14,603 nt of DNA from Deltaproteobacteria bacterium (lineage in GTDB: Bacteria > Desulfobacterota > DSM-4660 > Desulfatiglandales > Desulfatiglandaceae). The DNA lies in assembly GCA_021159525.1 (NCBI GenBank), contig JAGHEC010000088.1:1-14603 (forward strand), read 5' to 3'. A program made the position numbers and the translations under genes. This document shows positions 6,014 to 13,984 of this stretch, piece by piece; the first letter of the stretch is position 1, and each line of letters begins with the position of its first letter. The notes under the pieces are model-generated. The model ran no database searches. It was not told the origin of the DNA and saw nothing but the letters and a program-made list of their open reading frames with translations.

Positions 6014-7744
6014 ATGCCCAAACTGTGGCACGGGCCGAAATGGCCTGAAGGGGTACCGTATGAAGTGACCGGATATGAAAAGCCTCTTTTTTCTATCTTA
6101 GATGAGGCAGCCCGGGATTACCCGGACAGTACCTACACCATTTTCAATGATTTCAGGCGTACCTTTGGTCAAGTAAAGGATGCAGCAGATCGATTGGCTG
6201 CTTTTCTGGCGGCCCAGGGTATTCGGCCCAAAGACAGGGCGGCCATCTTTTTGCCCAACCTGCCCCATTACCCCGAGATCTTCTTCGGCATCCTCAAGGC
6301 CGGGGGCGTGTGTGTGACCTGCAATCCCCTTTATAATGCCTCGGAGCTGAACTTCCAGCTCAAGGATTCGGGGGCCAGGGCGGTCTTTGTCATGGATCAC
6401 CCCGAGTTTTACGCCACCGCGGTCAAGGCCGTTGTGGACTCGGATGTAGAGACCGTGGTGATCTGCAATGTCAAGAGCCACCTCCCAATGATGAAGGCCC
6501 TCTTAGGATCGCTCTTGGGCAAGATTCCAAAGGCCCTGCACCATGAACCCGGGCACCTGATGTACGAGGATGTGGTTCGATCGGCTCGGCCGGAACCGCC
6601 GACCCTATCCATCGATCCACTAAAGGACGAGGCCCTGGTCCTTTACACCGGTGGCACCACAGGTGTCCCCAAGGGGGCATGCCTGAGCCATGCCAACCTG
6701 CTCTCCAACGTATTGAGCACAGAGCAATGGGTGCGTCTGCGACAGGGTTCCAAGCCGCCCCAGATGATCGAAAAGGGAGGCGCTCACACCTATATAGGGG
6801 TGCTTCCCTGGTATCACAGCTTCGGCCTGACCCTCTGCATGCTGACAAGCTGCAGAAACGCATCCAAACTGGTGTGCATCCCTGATCCGAAAGCGGGAAA
6901 CCCGCGCTTTACCGAGGTGCTGAAATCGATTGAGAAATATAAGGTCACGATTATGGTAGGGGTCCCGACCATCTATTCCGCCTTAGTGAATCATCCCTTG
7001 ATTGATCGTTTTGATCTTTCTTCCATTGTGGGATGCGGTTCGGGTGCGGCCCCCCTGCCGGTGGAAGTGATCCGACAATTTGAGGAGAAGACGGGGTCGG
7101 TTATTTTTGAGGGATACGGCCTTACCGAGACCTCCCCGGTGATCACCCTGAACCCGACCGATCCCGACACTCGCAAGATCGGATCGGTGGGCATGCCCTA
7201 TCTGAGTGTGGACATAAAAATTGTGGACCTGGACACCGGCATGGAGGAACTGCCCCAAGGCGAGGACGGGGAAATCGCGGTGTGCGGTCCCCAGGTCATG
7301 CTCGGTTACTGGAATAAAGCGGGGGCAAATCAGCAAGTCTTTCGGCAGATCGAGGGGAAACGCTATTTTCTTACAGGCGATATCGGTCACTTTGACGAAG
7401 AGGGTTTTGTGATTATTACCGATCGAAAAAAGGACATGATCATTGTGGGCGGGTTCAACGCCTATCCCAAAGAGATTGAAGAGGTCCTTTACACCCATCC
7501 CAAAGTCGCTCTGGCCGCGGTTGTTGGTGTGCCCGATCCCCATACGGGTGAGGCGGTCAAGGCCTTTATTCAGCTCAAGCCCGGTGAAACCGCAAGCGAG
7601 GCGGAGTTCCTGGAGTTTTGCAGGACCCGTCTTTCCGGGTACAAGCGGCCCCGGACCATCGAGTTTCGAGAGAATCTCCCCACCTCGGTTGTGGGGAAGG
7701 TCCTGCGGCGGGTCCTTCGCGAGGAGGCCCTTACAAAAGAATAA
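6014..7744 (+). CDS. Long-chain acyl-CoA ligase (AMP-forming, FadD-like)
   Basis: The protein has 576 residues, close to the ~560 of E. coli FadD. Start ATG 6014 with a strong TAAGGAGGGG seven bases upstream. ANL-superfamily motifs are all in order: the P-loop YTGGTTGVPKG (211-221), LPWYHSFGL (264-272), GYGLTETS (368-375), GEIAVCGPQVMLGYW (419-433), YFLTGD (451-456) with the adenylate-binding Asp, RKKDMIIVGGFNAYPKEIE (471-489), and the C-terminal catalytic Lys562 in VVGKVLRR. It activates a carboxylic acid as acyl-AMP and then forms the CoA thioester. The long-chain fatty acid assignment rests on overall resemblance; medium-chain or aromatic substrates cannot be excluded. It probably feeds beta-oxidation or lipid synthesis. 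The UspA gene follows after 18 bases, so the two are likely co-transcribed. Confidence 0.9.
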   Translation: MPKLWHGPKWPEGVPYEVTGYEKPLFSILDEAARDYPDSTYTIFNDFRRTFGQVKDAADRLAAFLAAQGIRPKDRAAIFLPNLPHYPEIFFGILKAGGVCVTCNPLYNASELNFQLKDSGARAVFVMDHPEFYATAVKAVVDSDVETVVICNVKSHLPMMKALLGSLLGKIPKALHHEPGHLMYEDVVRSARPEPPTLSIDPLKDEALVLYTGGTTGVPKGACLSHANLLSNVLSTEQWVRLRQGSKPPQMIEKGGAHTYIGVLPWYHSFGLTLCMLTSCRNASKLVCIPDPKAGNPRFTEVLKSIEKYKVTIMVGVPTIYSALVNHPLIDRFDLSSIVGCGSGAAPLPVEVIRQFEEKTGSVIFEGYGLTETSPVITLNPTDPDTRKIGSVGMPYLSVDIKIVDLDTGMEELPQGEDGEIAVCGPQVMLGYWNKAGANQQVFRQIEGKRYFLTGDIGHFDEEGFVIITDRKKDMIIVGGFNAYPKEIEEVLYTHPKVALAAVVGVPDPHTGEAVKAFIQLKPGETASEAEFLEFCRTRLSGYKRPRTIEFRENLPTSVVGKVLRRVLREEALTKE

Positions 7745-7762
7745 AAAATAGGAGAAAAGCGG

Positions 7763-8182
7763 ATGTTCAAGAATATCCTGGTCCCCACCGATTTTGCGGA
7801 CGATGACAGTCATGCCCTTGAAATTGCAGTGAAACTCCGTTCCCCGGGAAAAGGAAAGATCCATCTGCTCCACGTAATCGAGGTGATCGCCAACACCACA
7901 TTTGAGGAATTCAAAGATTTTTATGAAAAACTCGAGGAGCGCTCTTTCAAGGATCTGGATAAGATGACCGCCCTGTTTCACGAGCGCGGGGTAGATATTG
8001 CACCTACAGTTATATACGGGGAAAGGGCGCATGAGATCCTGAGGTATGCCCATGAAAACGAGATCGATTTGATCATCATGAAATCCCATCGCATAGATGT
8101 GGAGGACAGGGCCCAGGGGTGGGGGACCATCAGCTACAAGGTGGGCATCCTGGCCCGGTGTCCGGTAATGCTGGTGAAGTAG
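7763..8182 (+). CDS. Universal stress protein, UspA family
   Basis: This is a 139-residue single-domain protein. The N-terminus MFKNILVPTDFADDDSHAL is the typical first strand and Asp loop; LLHVIEVI and GERAHEILRYAHENEIDLIIMKSHR follow as expected. The C-terminal GWGTISYKVGILARCPVMLVK replaces the common GSxxxxVxxxxxCPVLVV. The usual G-x2-G part of the ATP loop (GxHGxxG) reads KSHRID here, so the first loop glycines are missing. The protein may belong to a subclass with altered nucleotide binding; this is inference. It starts 18 bases after the acyl-CoA ligase stop, with TAGGAG upstream, and is probably in the same operon. The 174 bases after it hold no recognised gene, terminator or repeat. 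Confidence 0.87.
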   Translation: MFKNILVPTDFADDDSHALEIAVKLRSPGKGKIHLLHVIEVIANTTFEEFKDFYEKLEERSFKDLDKMTALFHERGVDIAPTVIYGERAHEILRYAHENEIDLIIMKSHRIDVEDRAQGWGTISYKVGILARCPVMLVK

Positions 8183-8356
8183 ATGGCCAGGATCGAGCCA
8201 ATGGTTCTCAAGACTGCCGGCCCTGGCCTATGGGGTTGTCGCTGGTCCGGCATGTGGTCCTGGAAAGGCTCGGGAAGCGGGGATAAGTAGTTGATAAAGC
8301 GTAAGATGTCTCAACATTTGCGTATGTCAGCGCAAGGGCGCAAAGGAGGATCTCAT

Positions 8357-8845
8357 ATGAAACATGTTGAGTCATGGAAGGGCATGATAGCAGTGTTGCT
8401 GACGTTGTGTTTTCTGCCGGCCTGTCCGGGGCTTGAGAAGTACGGGAGCGTCCGGGTGGCGGACGGCGAATGGGCCAATTCCATTCAGAATCTGGTGGAA
8501 AACTGGCAGGAGTACCACATCTACTATGCCGGGCTTTCTTACAAGAGCCCTTCTGCTATTATGTTCGTTCCCAAACAGAGTAACAAGCGGGTGGTTTCCG
8601 GTAAATGGATGCCCGTGACCGACCGGTCGGTGGCCGCCGCCATTGTAACGTGGCTCAATTCCTATATGAATTTTCCGCCGACCCTGTGGAAGATCCTGGG
8701 GCCAAACGGCGATTTCTTCGGATATGTCTACACGTCTGCTGAAGAGCAGGTGGTGGTGCGCGAGATGGAGCCCAATATCCTCTTTGTGGAGGATATTCCC
8801 CTGCCGCCCTTTGATTACGGACCCGGCGGCAAGGGCGAAGGATAA
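8357..8845 (+). CDS. Predicted small lipoprotein of unknown function
   Basis: The protein has 162 residues. The start at 8357 was chosen because AAAGGAGGA lies about six bases upstream and the product then begins with a clean lipoprotein signal: basic MKHVESWK, hydrophobic GMIAVLLTLCFL, lipobox LPAC with Cys23. An in-frame start at 8291 would place 22 unlikely residues ahead of it. The mature part is about 140 residues, with SVRVADGEWANSIQNLV, HIYYAGLSYKSPSAIMFVP, GPNGDFFGYVYTSAEEQVVV and a proline/glycine-rich tail. I recognise no known domain. It is probably anchored to a membrane on the periplasmic side. Its stop is only 17 bases before der, so the two may be co-transcribed, but no functional link is evident. 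Confidence 0.75.
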   Translation: MKHVESWKGMIAVLLTLCFLPACPGLEKYGSVRVADGEWANSIQNLVENWQEYHIYYAGLSYKSPSAIMFVPKQSNKRVVSGKWMPVTDRSVAAAIVTWLNSYMNFPPTLWKILGPNGDFFGYVYTSAEEQVVVREMEPNILFVEDIPLPPFDYGPGGKGEG

Positions 8846-8862
8846 AGGCCTGACAGAGCGTG

Positions 8863-10170
8863 ATGGCGCCGATCATTGCCATAGTGGGCCGGCCCAATGT
8901 GGGCAAGTCGACCCTGTTCAATCGTTTGTCCAGGTCCGGGAATGCCCTGGTGGACGACAGACCGGGGATCACAAGGGACCGGCTGTATGCGCCTATTATG
9001 TGGGACGGGGCCTCTTTTACCCTTGTGGATACCGGCGGATTTGAAGACCTGGGCCAGGATCCCCTGCAAAGGGAGGTGAAGGCCCAGGTAGAGAAGGCTG
9101 TTCAGGAAGCGGACCGGATCATCTTCATGGTGGACGGGCGGCAGGGGCTCGTCCCGGGCGATGAAGAAATGGCAGGCCTGCTTCGGAGAAGCCAGAAAAA
9201 GGTCTACATGGCCGTGAACAAGATCGACGGTCCGGAACATGACCATCTGACCCATGATTTTCATGCACTGGGAGTGGGCGTCCCTTATCCGGTTTCAGCG
9301 GCCCATGGTTATGGCGTGAGGCCTTTTATGGAGTTGCTCATAAAGGACCTTGGCCTGTCAGAGGCAGAGAGGGAAGACCCCGACCAGATACGGGTGGCGG
9401 TCTTGGGGCGGCCCAATACTGGGAAATCGTCCCTCATCAACCGGATCCTGAGGGAGGAACGGCTGGTGGTGAGCGGGATGCCGGGAACCACGCGGGATGC
9501 TGTGGATGCCCTTTTCCACCGGGGGGGCCGGGAATACCTCCTGGTGGATACTGCAGGCATCCGGAGGAAGGCAAAGGTATCGGAGAAGATAGATCGGTTT
9601 TCCATGATCAAGGCCATTAAAAGCCTGGACCGGTGTCATGTGGCCTTAATCCTGCTTGATGCCGGTGAAGGGGTCTCGGATCAGGACGCCCGGATCTGCG
9701 GGTACGCCTTTGAAAAGGGCAGAGGGATGGTCGTGACCGTGAACAAGTGGGACCTGATCAAGGGAGACCCAAGAAAACGTGAATTACTGGATCAGTCCAT
9801 AAAGCGCAAGCTTCAATTCGTCTCATTCGCCCCCCGGATTCATGTATCGGCCCTGACCGGCGAGCGAGTGATGGATCTCTTTGGAAAGATCGATGCGGTT
9901 TTTGATCAGTTTTCGCGTCGGATCAACACGGGGAGGGTCAACCGGGCTGTTCAACAGATTGTCGAGAAGCACCCACCCCCGAGGGCCGGACGGGGACGGC
10001 TCAAATTCCTGTATGCAACCCAGGTACGCACCCGTCCCCCTACCTTTGTCCTGTTTGTGAACCGGCCGGAGATGGTCCATTTTTCGTATGAGCGCTTTCT
10101 CGTGAATCAGTTGCGGGAGTCCCTGGGACTTGGTCTCACGCCCATCCAAATCCTATTCAAGAGGCGATAA
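8863..10170 (+). CDS. der: Ribosome-assembly GTPase Der (EngA)
   Basis: The protein has 435 residues with the unique tandem-GTPase layout of Der. First G domain: GRPNVGKS, RPGITRDR, DTGG, NKID. Second G domain: GRPNTGKS (near residue 180), MPGTTRDAVD, DTAG, NKWD. The C-terminal KH-like domain (about 350-435) includes RAGRGRLKFLYATQVRTRPPTFVLFVN and ends LGLTPIQILFKRR. Der is an essential GTPase for maturation of the 50S ribosomal subunit. Either ATG 8863 or GTG 8860 directly before it could start; ATG is preferred. Shine-Dalgarno support is weak, so translation may depend on the lipoprotein gene ending 17 bases upstream. All nucleotide-binding motifs are intact. Confidence 0.95.
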   Translation: MAPIIAIVGRPNVGKSTLFNRLSRSGNALVDDRPGITRDRLYAPIMWDGASFTLVDTGGFEDLGQDPLQREVKAQVEKAVQEADRIIFMVDGRQGLVPGDEEMAGLLRRSQKKVYMAVNKIDGPEHDHLTHDFHALGVGVPYPVSAAHGYGVRPFMELLIKDLGLSEAEREDPDQIRVAVLGRPNTGKSSLINRILREERLVVSGMPGTTRDAVDALFHRGGREYLLVDTAGIRRKAKVSEKIDRFSMIKAIKSLDRCHVALILLDAGEGVSDQDARICGYAFEKGRGMVVTVNKWDLIKGDPRKRELLDQSIKRKLQFVSFAPRIHVSALTGERVMDLFGKIDAVFDQFSRRINTGRVNRAVQQIVEKHPPPRAGRGRLKFLYATQVRTRPPTFVLFVNRPEMVHFSYERFLVNQLRESLGLGLTPIQILFKRR

Positions 10171-10248
10171 GCCAAGGCCCTGTGTCGTTCGCCAAGGCGG
10201 GTCTTGGGTTGATTGTTCAGCAAGGCATTATTACGATATCGGCATGGC

Positions 10249-10593
10249 GTAACAGCTCAATAAATGGGGGCAGAAGGGTTTTTCTGAGGCGACTGCCGGG
10301 AGGGCGCCGTCTCTTTGTGACTTATCAGTGGGGGAAGCCGCAGCTCGACGAAGTCGAGAATGCCAAAGGGGGCAAGCCTGCCCGCCATTGCCTTGATACC
10401 CATGTTACTTCCTTCTGCCATCGCAGATCCACGGGACGAAAGTCTTGGCAAGAACGCTCAATTGGCCTTGGCAGGCGGGTGTCCCCCGCAGATAAATCAC
10501 TGAAGAGACCAGCCCGGAGGCCCGGAGCACAAGAAAAATTCTTCTGCCCCGGCACCAGGTTCGCAGTTATCCCCCTAATTATTGAGGTGATAC
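10249..10593 (+). repeat. Foldback repeat, full copy B (345 bp, MITE-like)
   Basis: This copy has the same length and orientation as copy A. Termini are GTAACAGCTCAATAA on the left and, read inward on the other strand, GTATCACCTCAATAA on the right (13 of 15 match). It carries the internal stem, the CTCGACGAAGTCGAG hairpin (10344-10358) and the 104-bp inner module. That module itself has inverted ends, GCCTGCC on the left and GGCAGGC on the right. Flanks are GGCATGGC and GGTATTTG, which do not form a convincing target duplication. It lies between der and gspK in the gene-free stretch 10171-10789. Confidence 0.88.
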
Positions 10594-10789
10594 GGTATTT
10601 GTCTGTTCGATGCGCTCTTTTGTAGTTTTCAGCGACGAGTGGGGGCAGTTGATGAATCAAAAATCGCCAAACAGGGCTGCAAGTCAGCGAGGAAGAAGCC
10701 TGAACCCCTGGACCTTTGACCCCGTGAACGGTTACCTTTCCTGTTTTTTGTGACAGAAAAGTGGGCCATAAGGGGCTAACTCAGGACTG
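10594..10789 (+). other. Gene-free leader region before gspK
   Basis: This stretch between repeat copy B and gspK contains the 16-base motif GACCCCGTGAACGGTT at 10718-10733, an exact match to 2482-2497. It also has a CTGAACC...ACCTTTGA phrase that recurs in altered form (CTGAACCTTTGAACC) before copy C at 13959-13973. The promoter of the T2SS operon probably lies here or further upstream, but no convincing -35/-10 pair was recognised. Confidence 0.5.
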
Positions 10790-11884
10790 ATGACCATGGA
10801 TTTCAGGAGCCCGACAAACGAAAAAGGGATCGCCCTCTTCCTGGTCCTGTGGGTCCTTGTTCTCCTTTCCGTGATCGTCGGGGAGTTCTGCCACGCCATG
10901 CGCACGGAGATCAATGTGACCCGCAATTACAAGGAGCAGCGCCAGGCCTACTACATTGCCCTGGCCGGGTTCAACCGGGCCGTGGCCGAGCTGGTGCGGG
11001 AAGATTTCATGGGTGGGACCCCTGTTATCGGCGAAGAGGGGGTGGCCCTTCTGAGATCTCTAACCGGTAAACCCGTTAAAGAGGAAGGCCTGAATGGAGA
11101 AAGGCCTGAATGGAGGGTCAATACGGAGATCCCGCCCGAGGTGTTCGGGGGTGGGAGTTTCCAGGTCAGGCTTGGCAACGAGAGCGGAAAGATCAATATC
11201 AACGAGGCCAACGAATCCACGCTCAGGATGATCCTGGGCCCCTTTGACCTGGATGAAAAGGAAAAGAGCATCATCGTGGACTCCATCCTGGACTGGCGGG
11301 ATGATAATGATCTGCACCGGCTCAACGGGGCCGAGGACGACTATTATCGTTCCCTCAAGCGGCCTTACGAGTGCAGGGACGCGGATTTTGAGACGATAGA
11401 AGAACTCTTGCTGGTGAGAGGCGTGACCGAAGAGCTGTTTTACGGAGGGCTTGACAGAATGGTGACCGTAGTGCGGGATGTGGTTTCGGCTGTGAAAAAG
11501 CCCCGAAAGGCAGTTCAGGCAATAGAGGCGGCAGGGAATCAAAAGCTAAATCTGAATGCGGCATCCCCCATGATGCTTCGCGCCTTGCCGGGCATGACTG
11601 AGGAAATGGTTGAGGCGGTCATGGCCTTTCGAAAAGAGGCCGACTTCGTGACCCTCAACGATTTGGTTTCGGCTATCGGGGAAGATGGGATGGTCAGGGT
11701 GAGGCCTTTTATCACGCTGCGTCTGAGCCCCTTTTACACGGTGGAGGTGGCGGGCCGGGTGGAAGAAAGCCCGGTCCGTCAAGTAATCGAGGCCCTTGTT
11801 CACATCGACAAACGGGAAAAAACGGGTTACCGCATCCTCCGGTGGCGCGAGGGCCTAAGGCATGAACGCCTGGAAGGCATGTAA
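10790..11884 (+). CDS. gspK: Type II secretion minor pseudopilin GspK
   Basis: The protein has 364 residues. The start is ATG 10790, with ATG 10796 as the alternative; a CAGGA lies just upstream. The N-terminus has a prepilin-peptidase site after NEKG, then the hydrophobic helix IALFLVLWVLVLLSVIVGEF. The +5 position is Leu rather than Glu, as usual for GspK, which caps the pseudopilus tip. SGKININEA (132-140), the conserved DWRDDND (168-174), GAEDDYY (180-186) and LLLVRGVTEELF are GspK landmarks. A second helix-hairpin-helix-like segment, NLNAASPMMLRALPGMTEEMV, follows. The protein acts at the inner membrane/periplasm. It is the first visible gene of the T2SS run; gspG-J are not upstream, where der and repeat copy B lie. 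A 16-bp-period tandem repeat sits within it at 11085-11115. Confidence 0.92.
   Translation: MTMDFRSPTNEKGIALFLVLWVLVLLSVIVGEFCHAMRTEINVTRNYKEQRQAYYIALAGFNRAVAELVREDFMGGTPVIGEEGVALLRSLTGKPVKEEGLNGERPEWRVNTEIPPEVFGGGSFQVRLGNESGKININEANESTLRMILGPFDLDEKEKSIIVDSILDWRDDNDLHRLNGAEDDYYRSLKRPYECRDADFETIEELLLVRGVTEELFYGGLDRMVTVVRDVVSAVKKPRKAVQAIEAAGNQKLNLNAASPMMLRALPGMTEEMVEAVMAFRKEADFVTLNDLVSAIGEDGMVRVRPFITLRLSPFYTVEVAGRVEESPVRQVIEALVHIDKREKTGYRILRWREGLRHERLEGM
11085..11115 (+). repeat. Short tandem duplication inside gspK
   Basis: AAGGCCTGAATGGAG occurs at 11085-11099 and again at 11101-11115, a period of 16 bases. Because 16 is not a multiple of three, the two copies are read in different frames (EGLNGE, then RPEW). 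The reading frame remains open on both sides. Confidence 0.8.
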
Positions 11885-11935
11885 TGCATGGGACGTTCTT
11901 TTTTGAAAATCCTGAAGGGCTTGCGGAGAGAGTGA

Positions 11936-13312
11936 TTGCTGTTTCAAACGAGTCTGGGCATTGATATTTCCGACGATCTGTTGTCCGTGGTCTGCCTCAA
12001 GGCGTCTCTGAAGGGATTCCATCTGGCGGCCCGGGCTGAGCTCTCTTTAGACAAGGAGATGCCGCTGGATGAGCGGGTGTCGCTCATAGCCCGCTTTCTG
12101 CCCGACTTCCTGAAACAGAACCAGCTCGTACCGTCTATGGTTTTCCTGGGAATTCCTCGCCGACACTCCCTGTTGAGATACATTCAGCTTCCCTTGGCGG
12201 CAAAGGAAAATCTGAGGGAAACCATAGGCTATGAAATGGAAAAATATATCCCGTTAACGCCGGAGCAGATCTATTTCGATTTCCAGATCATCTCGGAAGA
12301 TCGTGAAAACGGGACGATCCGGATCCTCCTCACGGCCGTCAAGAGAGACACGCTTTCCCTGTTTTTATCCGTGGCCCGGGCGATCAAATCCGGTATTTCA
12401 GGGATAGAGGTGCGCTCCGTTGCCGCGGCGAACTGTCTTGCAAACGAGACAGGGGGGCCTGATCCGCATACCACCGCCTTTGTTCGTATAGAGGGAGCGG
12501 CCATGGACGTCGGCCTTCTGAAACACGGGCGTCTCGATTACTCAAAAGAAGTCCCGCTGTCGTCCCAAGCCGGTGATCTCGTCCGGTTGATCGCCCATGA
12601 GCTGAAACCGGTCAGGCAACGGCTGTCACAAGAAAATGGCCTCCTGAATGCCGTGCTTTGCGCAACCGGAGGGGAAAGCCTTGCGGAACGGCTGAACAGC
12701 GAGAATGAATGGCTTGATGTGCGTCCGGCAGACTTCTCCCGAATCGGTCTTGCCTCGTGCCAAGGCGTGCCGGCCTACGGTCTTGCCCTGAAGGCCTTTC
12801 AAACTCCGCCTACCGACATCAATCTCCTCCCGCCCCGGCTCCGTAAGAGGGCGAGCCGGGCCGGTCTTTTCACAATGGTCTCTCTCGGCGTTCTGTTGGT
12901 TCTCCTGCTCCTTGCCTGGGCCGGGGGCAATGTCTTACAACGCCGCCTGACCCTGGACCGATTGAATGCCGAGCTCAAGACCCTCAGCACAGTCATAGCG
13001 GAAATCGAGCGGGATCGAAATGAGTGCGCAAGGCTGGAAAATCAACTCAAGGCCCTGCAGGACCTCTACGCGGGACCTTCCGCGCTCGAGATCCTGAAAG
13101 AACTCAGCGAGCGGATCCCCGAGACGGCATGGGTCATGGGTTTTACATTCTCCGAGAACGGCGTCGAGCTGGAAGGCGAGGCCGATTCGGCCTCCGAGCT
13201 GATTCCACTCCTGGACGAATCCCCTGTTTTTCGCGACGTGGTTTTTCTTTCCACCATCACCAAGACGCGGGAGGGAAAGGACCGGTTTCGCATCGGTCTC
13301 AAATTCGGCTGA
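11936..13312 (+). CDS. gspL: Type II secretion protein GspL (PilM-PilN-like fusion)
   Basis: The protein has 458 residues. The likely start is a TTG at 11936, seven bases after GGAG; no ATG or GTG in this frame fits better. The N-terminal half is an actin-like PilM fold: LGIDISDDLLSVVCLK (7-22), RRHSLLRYIQLPLAAKENLRETIGYEMEKYIP (75-105), and GISGIEVRSVAAANCL. DINLLPP (294-300), the usual beginning of PilN, precedes one transmembrane helix (about 311-329). A coiled-coil-like stretch (330-375) and a periplasmic ferredoxin-like end follow. This combined layout is that of GspL, the inner-membrane platform protein that links GspE to GspM. It sits 51 bases after gspK and one base before gspM. Confidence 0.88.
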   Translation: MLFQTSLGIDISDDLLSVVCLKASLKGFHLAARAELSLDKEMPLDERVSLIARFLPDFLKQNQLVPSMVFLGIPRRHSLLRYIQLPLAAKENLRETIGYEMEKYIPLTPEQIYFDFQIISEDRENGTIRILLTAVKRDTLSLFLSVARAIKSGISGIEVRSVAAANCLANETGGPDPHTTAFVRIEGAAMDVGLLKHGRLDYSKEVPLSSQAGDLVRLIAHELKPVRQRLSQENGLLNAVLCATGGESLAERLNSENEWLDVRPADFSRIGLASCQGVPAYGLALKAFQTPPTDINLLPPRLRKRASRAGLFTMVSLGVLLVLLLLAWAGGNVLQRRLTLDRLNAELKTLSTVIAEIERDRNECARLENQLKALQDLYAGPSALEILKELSERIPETAWVMGFTFSENGVELEGEADSASELIPLLDESPVFRDVVFLSTITKTREGKDRFRIGLKFG

Positions 13313-13313
13313 T

Positions 13314-13955
13314 ATGAAACTGTCCCTGGCCAGATTGAAACTCACGGATTCACGGAAGCTCGTCCTCGCCGTGGGCGCCGCGCTCCTCCTGGCAGGCGTC
13401 TTCTACAGGTTTTCCCCCAACCTTGAAGATCTCCTCGGGCCGGGTCAGGAGGCGTCTGTCAAGGAGAAGCAACTTGTCAAATACCGTGAGATCGCGCAAC
13501 AAGAAGACGATATCAGAGCGCGTCTGATTGCCTTGAAAGAGGCAATCGGCAAGGCAGAAGCAGGGCTTCTGGACCAAAAGACTGCCTCGTTGGCGGCCGC
13601 AGAGATTCAAAACATCCTTCACAAGGCCGCTGAGAAGTGCGGCGTGGAAATCAGGACGGTGCGGGTGCTGAAGCCGGAGACGCCCGAAAAGGAAATATAT
13701 GTCAGGATCCCGGTCCGGTTCACCATCTCCTCCACCATTTCCCAGTTAGAGAAATTGTTTTATCTGATCGAATCGGATTCAAGATATCTGAAGATTGCCA
13801 AGGTGAGGAGCCGGGCCGTTTATTCAAACAGGCGCCGTCTGAGCCTAAGCCGGCGCATGCCCGCTCAAGCAGAGAAAAAGATGGCGGAACAGATCCGTTC
13901 GGACATAACAGTAACCGGATTTTTCAAAAAGGAAAGCCCCGACACTGAAACGTAA
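13314..13955 (+). CDS. gspM: Type II secretion protein GspM (PilO-like)
   Basis: The protein has 213 residues; ATG 13314 lies one base after the gspL stop, so translation is probably coupled. A short basic cytoplasmic N-terminus is followed by one transmembrane helix (about 15-31, KLVLAVGAALLLAGVFYRF), a charged coiled-coil-like stretch (about 45-85) and a periplasmic PilO/GspM-type domain (about 90-205). The domain includes CGVEIRTVRVLKPE, IPVRFTISSTISQLEKLFYLIESDSRYLKI and SDITVTGFF. It partners GspL in the inner-membrane platform. Sequence conservation in this family is low; the call leans on topology and on position between gspL and gspC. Confidence 0.85.
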   Translation: MKLSLARLKLTDSRKLVLAVGAALLLAGVFYRFSPNLEDLLGPGQEASVKEKQLVKYREIAQQEDDIRARLIALKEAIGKAEAGLLDQKTASLAAAEIQNILHKAAEKCGVEIRTVRVLKPETPEKEIYVRIPVRFTISSTISQLEKLFYLIESDSRYLKIAKVRSRAVYSNRRRLSLSRRMPAQAEKKMAEQIRSDITVTGFFKKESPDTET

Positions 13956-13976
13956 ATCCTGAACCTTTGAACCGGG

Positions 13977-13984
13977 AATCCAAA
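13977..13984 (+). repeat. Left target-site duplication of repeat copy C
   Basis: AATCCAAA here matches AATCCAAA at 14226-14233 exactly. The two flank an element starting GTAAC and ending GATAC. An 8-bp duplication at both edges is the usual mark of transposition. Confidence 0.75.

Noticed and set aside
6983..8089. A 368-codon open frame on the minus strand opposite the acyl-CoA ligase and UspA genes
   Set aside because: It lies entirely antisense to two well-supported genes, shows no recognisable domain, and has no Shine-Dalgarno of note. Long antisense frames are common in GC-rich codon use.
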